Positions 61,406 to 64,000 of a DNA stretch of 64,000 bases are shown one piece after another. The position numbers were made by a program, and so were the translations under genes. The stretch is from J095 sp964517605 (GTDB taxonomy: Bacteria; Chloroflexota; Anaerolineae; 4572-78; J111), in the NCBI GenBank assembly GCA_964517605.1, contig CAZFCE010000021.1, positions 1 through 64,000 on the forward strand, in the 5' to 3' direction. The notes below the pieces were generated by a model, which searched no databases, was not told the origin of the DNA, and worked only from the letters and a program-made list of their open reading frames with translations. Every line of letters begins with the position of its first letter. The first letter of the stretch is position 1.

Positions 61406-62311
61406 ATGAAGGGTCAATCCCGCTCAGCTTTTAGTCAGTTTATATTTAACGAAGGGCATTATCTGGTTTTATTAGCGCCGCTGCTGATATTTGTATTTGT
61501 CATCGCTATTTATCCGTTATGCTTTTCTTTTTTCATTAGCTTTTTTAAGTACCGGCTCACCGACCCCAACCAAACGCGCACTTTTTTGGGGCTGGCAAAT
61601 TATCTGGCGGCCATAAAAGACCCGCAGGTTGTCAAATCGGTTTCAAACACTCTGATTTTTGTGTTTGGCACCGTTTCGCTGGAACTGGTTTTTGGCCTGG
61701 CGCTGGCCTTGTTGCTTGCTGCCGAAACCCGCGTAATGCAGGTGATTCGCTCTTTTTTGTTGTTGCCAATGGCCATTCCTCCGTTGGTGGTGGGCTTAAT
61801 TTGGAAATCTTTGTACAACGTTGATTTTGGGGTAATCCCCTATTACCTGAAACTAGCCGGGCTGACGGTGGGGCGGGGGCCGCTTGGAGAGATTACCACC
61901 GCTATGCCGGCGGTGATTCTGGTTGACATTTGGCAGTGGACGCCGCTGCTGATGGTGATTTTTTTGGCCGGCATTAAAGGGCTGCCCGCCGAACCCTACG
62001 AGGCCGCTCTGGTTGATGGCGCTACCCGCTGGCAAAGTTTTTGGCGCATCACCCTGCCCATGCTAAAACCAACTATTCTCATTGCGCTGTTGCTGCGCAC
62101 CACACAATCGTTCAAGGTGTTTGATATTATCTTTGCCACCACTGCCGGCGGTCCCGGCAGCGCCACCACGGTTTTAAACTACCACATCTTCACCGTGGGG
62201 ATGACCTTTTTTGATATGGGGTACGCGGCGGCGCTGGCCAATATTTTGCTGGTTATAGTGGGCGTTCTATCGGTTATTTATGTGATGGTTTTGGAACGGC
62301 AACAGGTTTAA
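61406..62311 (+). CDS. Sugar ABC transporter permease (MalF-like)
   Basis: A 301-residue inner-membrane protein with six predicted membrane segments and the cytoplasmic EAA loop EAALVDGATRWQSFWRITLP near residues 203-222 that contacts the ATPase. The start is uncertain: ATG 61406 is chosen, with TTG 61385 as an in-frame alternative 7 codons upstream. It forms a heterodimer with the next gene product. Confidence 0.92.
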   Translation: MKGQSRSAFSQFIFNEGHYLVLLAPLLIFVFVIAIYPLCFSFFISFFKYRLTDPNQTRTFLGLANYLAAIKDPQVVKSVSNTLIFVFGTVSLELVFGLALALLLAAETRVMQVIRSFLLLPMAIPPLVVGLIWKSLYNVDFGVIPYYLKLAGLTVGRGPLGEITTAMPAVILVDIWQWTPLLMVIFLAGIKGLPAEPYEAALVDGATRWQSFWRITLPMLKPTILIALLLRTTQSFKVFDIIFATTAGGPGSATTVLNYHIFTVGMTFFDMGYAAALANILLVIVGVLSVIYVMVLERQQV

Positions 62312-62325
62312 ATAGGGAACCGGGA

Positions 62326-63153
62326 ATGAAAAAGAACAAACTGGAAACTATCGCCCAAAATGTAACCATAGTTCTGGTGTTTATATTTTTTATGATGCCG
62401 CTGTACTGGCTGCTTACCACCGCCTTTAAATTTGGCCGGGAGGCATTTGCCATTCCGCCCAAATGGATTTTGTTTGATTTTACCCTTAAAAATTTTCAAA
62501 CCGTGCTGGACACATCGCAGGTGTTCCGGTTTTTAACCAACAGCATCATTATTACCACCGGCGCTACGCTTTGTTCGTTGCTGTTGGGTGTGCCGGCGGG
62601 CTACGCCATTGCCCGCAGCAAATCAAAGTTGCTCAATACATCATCGTACTTTTTCCTGCTGTTGCTGATGATTCCGCCGATTGCCATGCTCATCCCTTTT
62701 TACTTGATTATGCGCGATATGCACCTGTTGGGAACTTACGCCGCCGTTATTGTGATTGACACAATTTTTGACGCCTCGTTTGTGGTCTGGATGATGCGCA
62801 GCTACTTTAAGGACGTGCCGCAAGAAATGGAAGAAGCCGCGCTGGTGGATGGCGCATCCCATTTTCAGGCGTTCTTTAAAATTGCGCTGCCGTTATCGCT
62901 GCCGGGGATTGTGGCCTCGGCGCTGTACTGCATTATTTTTTCCTGGAACGACTTTTTGTTTGCCCTCATGCTTACCTCGCCGCAAACCAAAACCATGCCG
63001 CTGGGCATTTTGGCCTCGTTCAGCGCCTCGGAGATTAACTGGGGGATTATGGCCGTAATGTCGGTGTTTGCCATTATCCCGGCCATGATTATTGCCCTGT
63101 TCCTTAACCGCTATTTTGTGCAGGGGCTAACCATGGGCGCAGCCAAAGGCTAA
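62326..63153 (+). CDS. Sugar ABC transporter permease (MalG-like)
   Basis: A 275-residue protein with six predicted membrane segments, starting 14 bp after the MalF-like gene. The EAA loop is EEAALVDGASHFQAFFKIALP, and the C-terminus ends FVQGLTMGAAKG, the usual MalG-type ending (the QGLTxGAxKG form). It completes the permease pair for the upstream binding protein. Confidence 0.94.
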   Translation: MKKNKLETIAQNVTIVLVFIFFMMPLYWLLTTAFKFGREAFAIPPKWILFDFTLKNFQTVLDTSQVFRFLTNSIIITTGATLCSLLLGVPAGYAIARSKSKLLNTSSYFFLLLLMIPPIAMLIPFYLIMRDMHLLGTYAAVIVIDTIFDASFVVWMMRSYFKDVPQEMEEAALVDGASHFQAFFKIALPLSLPGIVASALYCIIFSWNDFLFALMLTSPQTKTMPLGILASFSASEINWGIMAVMSVFAIIPAMIIALFLNRYFVQGLTMGAAKG

Positions 63154-63276
63154 CTTATCAATTTAATATTTTGGAAGATCAAGTTTCCGGCGGTTTGACT
63201 GCTGAATTTTGAAAAACAAAAACGCCGGGAACGTTTCAACATAACCCGAATAATTTTTTAAAAGAAGGATACAACC
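63154..63276 (+). other. Intergenic spacer in the sugar operon
   Basis: No gene and no clear terminator. It ends with AAGGA (63265-63269), 7 nt before the next ATG. Confidence 0.5.
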
Positions 63277-64000
63277 ATGACAGAACAACAAATGCGCCAG
63301 ATGTGGTGTGAAAAACCCGGCCAACTGGAAGTGCGCTATCGCTCCATTTTTGAAGTAGGCCCCAACGATGTGCTGGTAAAAGTGGCTTACACCGGCATTT
63401 GCCCGTGGGATTTGCGCGCCTTTTCCGGCAAATCCTCCTCGGTGGCTTTTCCCCGCGTGTTGGGCCACGAAACCTCTGGCCGGGTGGCGGCGGTGGGCGA
63501 AAACGTAAAGCATTTAACGGTGGGCCAGCCGGTGGTGGCCGATTTTATTGTGAAGTGCGGCGTTTGCCCGGCCTGCCGCCGGGGATTGGCCAACCGTTGC
63601 CAGCGCCCCACGTACCAGCAGTACGGCGGTGGTTACGCCGATTATATCCGCCTGCCGCAGCAGAATATTTACCCCATTCGGCCCGGCACCAGCCTTAAAG
63701 CCGCCGCTTTTATGGAGCCGCTGGCCTGCGTGGTACGCGGCCAGAATATGCTCAACCTGTACCCCGGCCAGGTGCAACTGGTAGCCGGGTTGGGGCCAAT
63801 CGGCTTGATGCACATGCAGGTGGCTCGCGCTTTTGGCGCGCGCGTAATTGCCTCTGATCTGGTGCCGGCCCGGCTGGAAAAGGCCAAAGCGTTGGGCGCG
63901 GAATGGGTTATCAACCCGAGTGAAAGCGATCTGCCGGCGCTGGTGAAAGAAGCCACCGATGGCTGGGGCGTTGACGCCGCCACCGTGGCGGTGGGGTCAA
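63277..64000 (+). CDS. Zinc-dependent medium-chain dehydrogenase (partial, cut by window end)
   Basis: At least 241 codons are open and the frame runs off the window. The translation begins MTEQQMRQMWCEKPGQ. It has the catalytic-zinc Cys in YTGICPWD, GHETSG, the four-Cys structural zinc loop CGVCPACRRGLANRC, MEPLACVVRG, and the Rossmann turn VAGLGPIGLMH. This is the sorbitol/threonine dehydrogenase-like group of alcohol dehydrogenases, which oxidise polyols or sugars with NAD(P). Following a sugar permease pair under a GntR regulator, it probably starts catabolism of the imported polyol or sugar; the substrate is not determined. Confidence 0.9.
   Translation, partial: MTEQQMRQMWCEKPGQLEVRYRSIFEVGPNDVLVKVAYTGICPWDLRAFSGKSSSVAFPRVLGHETSGRVAAVGENVKHLTVGQPVVADFIVKCGVCPACRRGLANRCQRPTYQQYGGGYADYIRLPQQNIYPIRPGTSLKAAAFMEPLACVVRGQNMLNLYPGQVQLVAGLGPIGLMHMQVARAFGARVIASDLVPARLEKAKALGAEWVINPSESDLPALVKEATDGWGVDAATVAVGS

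Overview
The window is one strand-coherent biosynthetic locus flanked by housekeeping and transport genes. G+C is about 60% in most of it. Codon use, the Ala/Pro/Glu/Lys linker after the lipobox of the solute-binding protein, and the PKS style (one module per polypeptide, with short N-terminal coiled-coil and C-terminal helical docking ends) suggest a filamentous or Anaerolineae-like Chloroflexota. This assignment is inference; no rRNA or other phylogenetic marker is present.

Left end (1-2.4 kb): a non-coding stretch with short dispersed repeats, then topoisomerase I on the minus strand, divergent from everything else. A type II thioesterase (2596) opens the rightward locus. Seven monomodular cis-AT type I PKS genes follow: PKS1 KS-AT-DH-ER-KR-ACP; PKS2 KS-AT-(half DH)-KR-ACP; PKS3 KS-AT-DH-ER-KR-ACP; PKS4 KS-AT-MT-ACP; PKS5 KS-AT-DH-MT-ER-KR-ACP; PKS6 KS-AT-DH-MT-KR-ACP; PKS7 KS-AT-DH-KR-ACP. 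A membrane-anchored SGNH/GDSL hydrolase lies between PKS4 and PKS5, and an EamA-type membrane transporter between PKS6 and PKS7.

The line ends in an unusual NRPS, C-A-PCP fused to an alpha/beta-hydrolase fold whose nucleophile position is Arg (GLRLG). It is followed, with 4-bp stop/start overlaps at three of the four junctions, by a Cys-nucleophile hydrolase (GHCAG), a Wzm/Wzt-like ABC-2 exporter pair, an asparagine-synthetase-like enzyme without its glutaminase Cys (MSGVFG), and a GT-B glycosyltransferase. The two hydrolases plus the amidotransferase resemble, from memory of those families, the accessory set of exosortase-A exopolysaccharide loci. Here they are attached to a PKS/NRPS line. 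My working model is a reduced, multiply methylated polyketide ending in a methyl-dienoyl amide of an amino acid, released or capped by the AsnB-like enzyme and/or the hydrolase, glycosylated, and exported through the Wzm/Wzt-like channel.

Right end (58.8-64 kb): a separate carbohydrate-uptake unit, comprising a GntR/HutC regulator with a near-consensus promoter and a TTATAAC operator, a lipoprotein solute-binding protein, an intercistronic hairpin, two MalF/MalG-type permeases, and a zinc-dependent medium-chain dehydrogenase cut by the window end.
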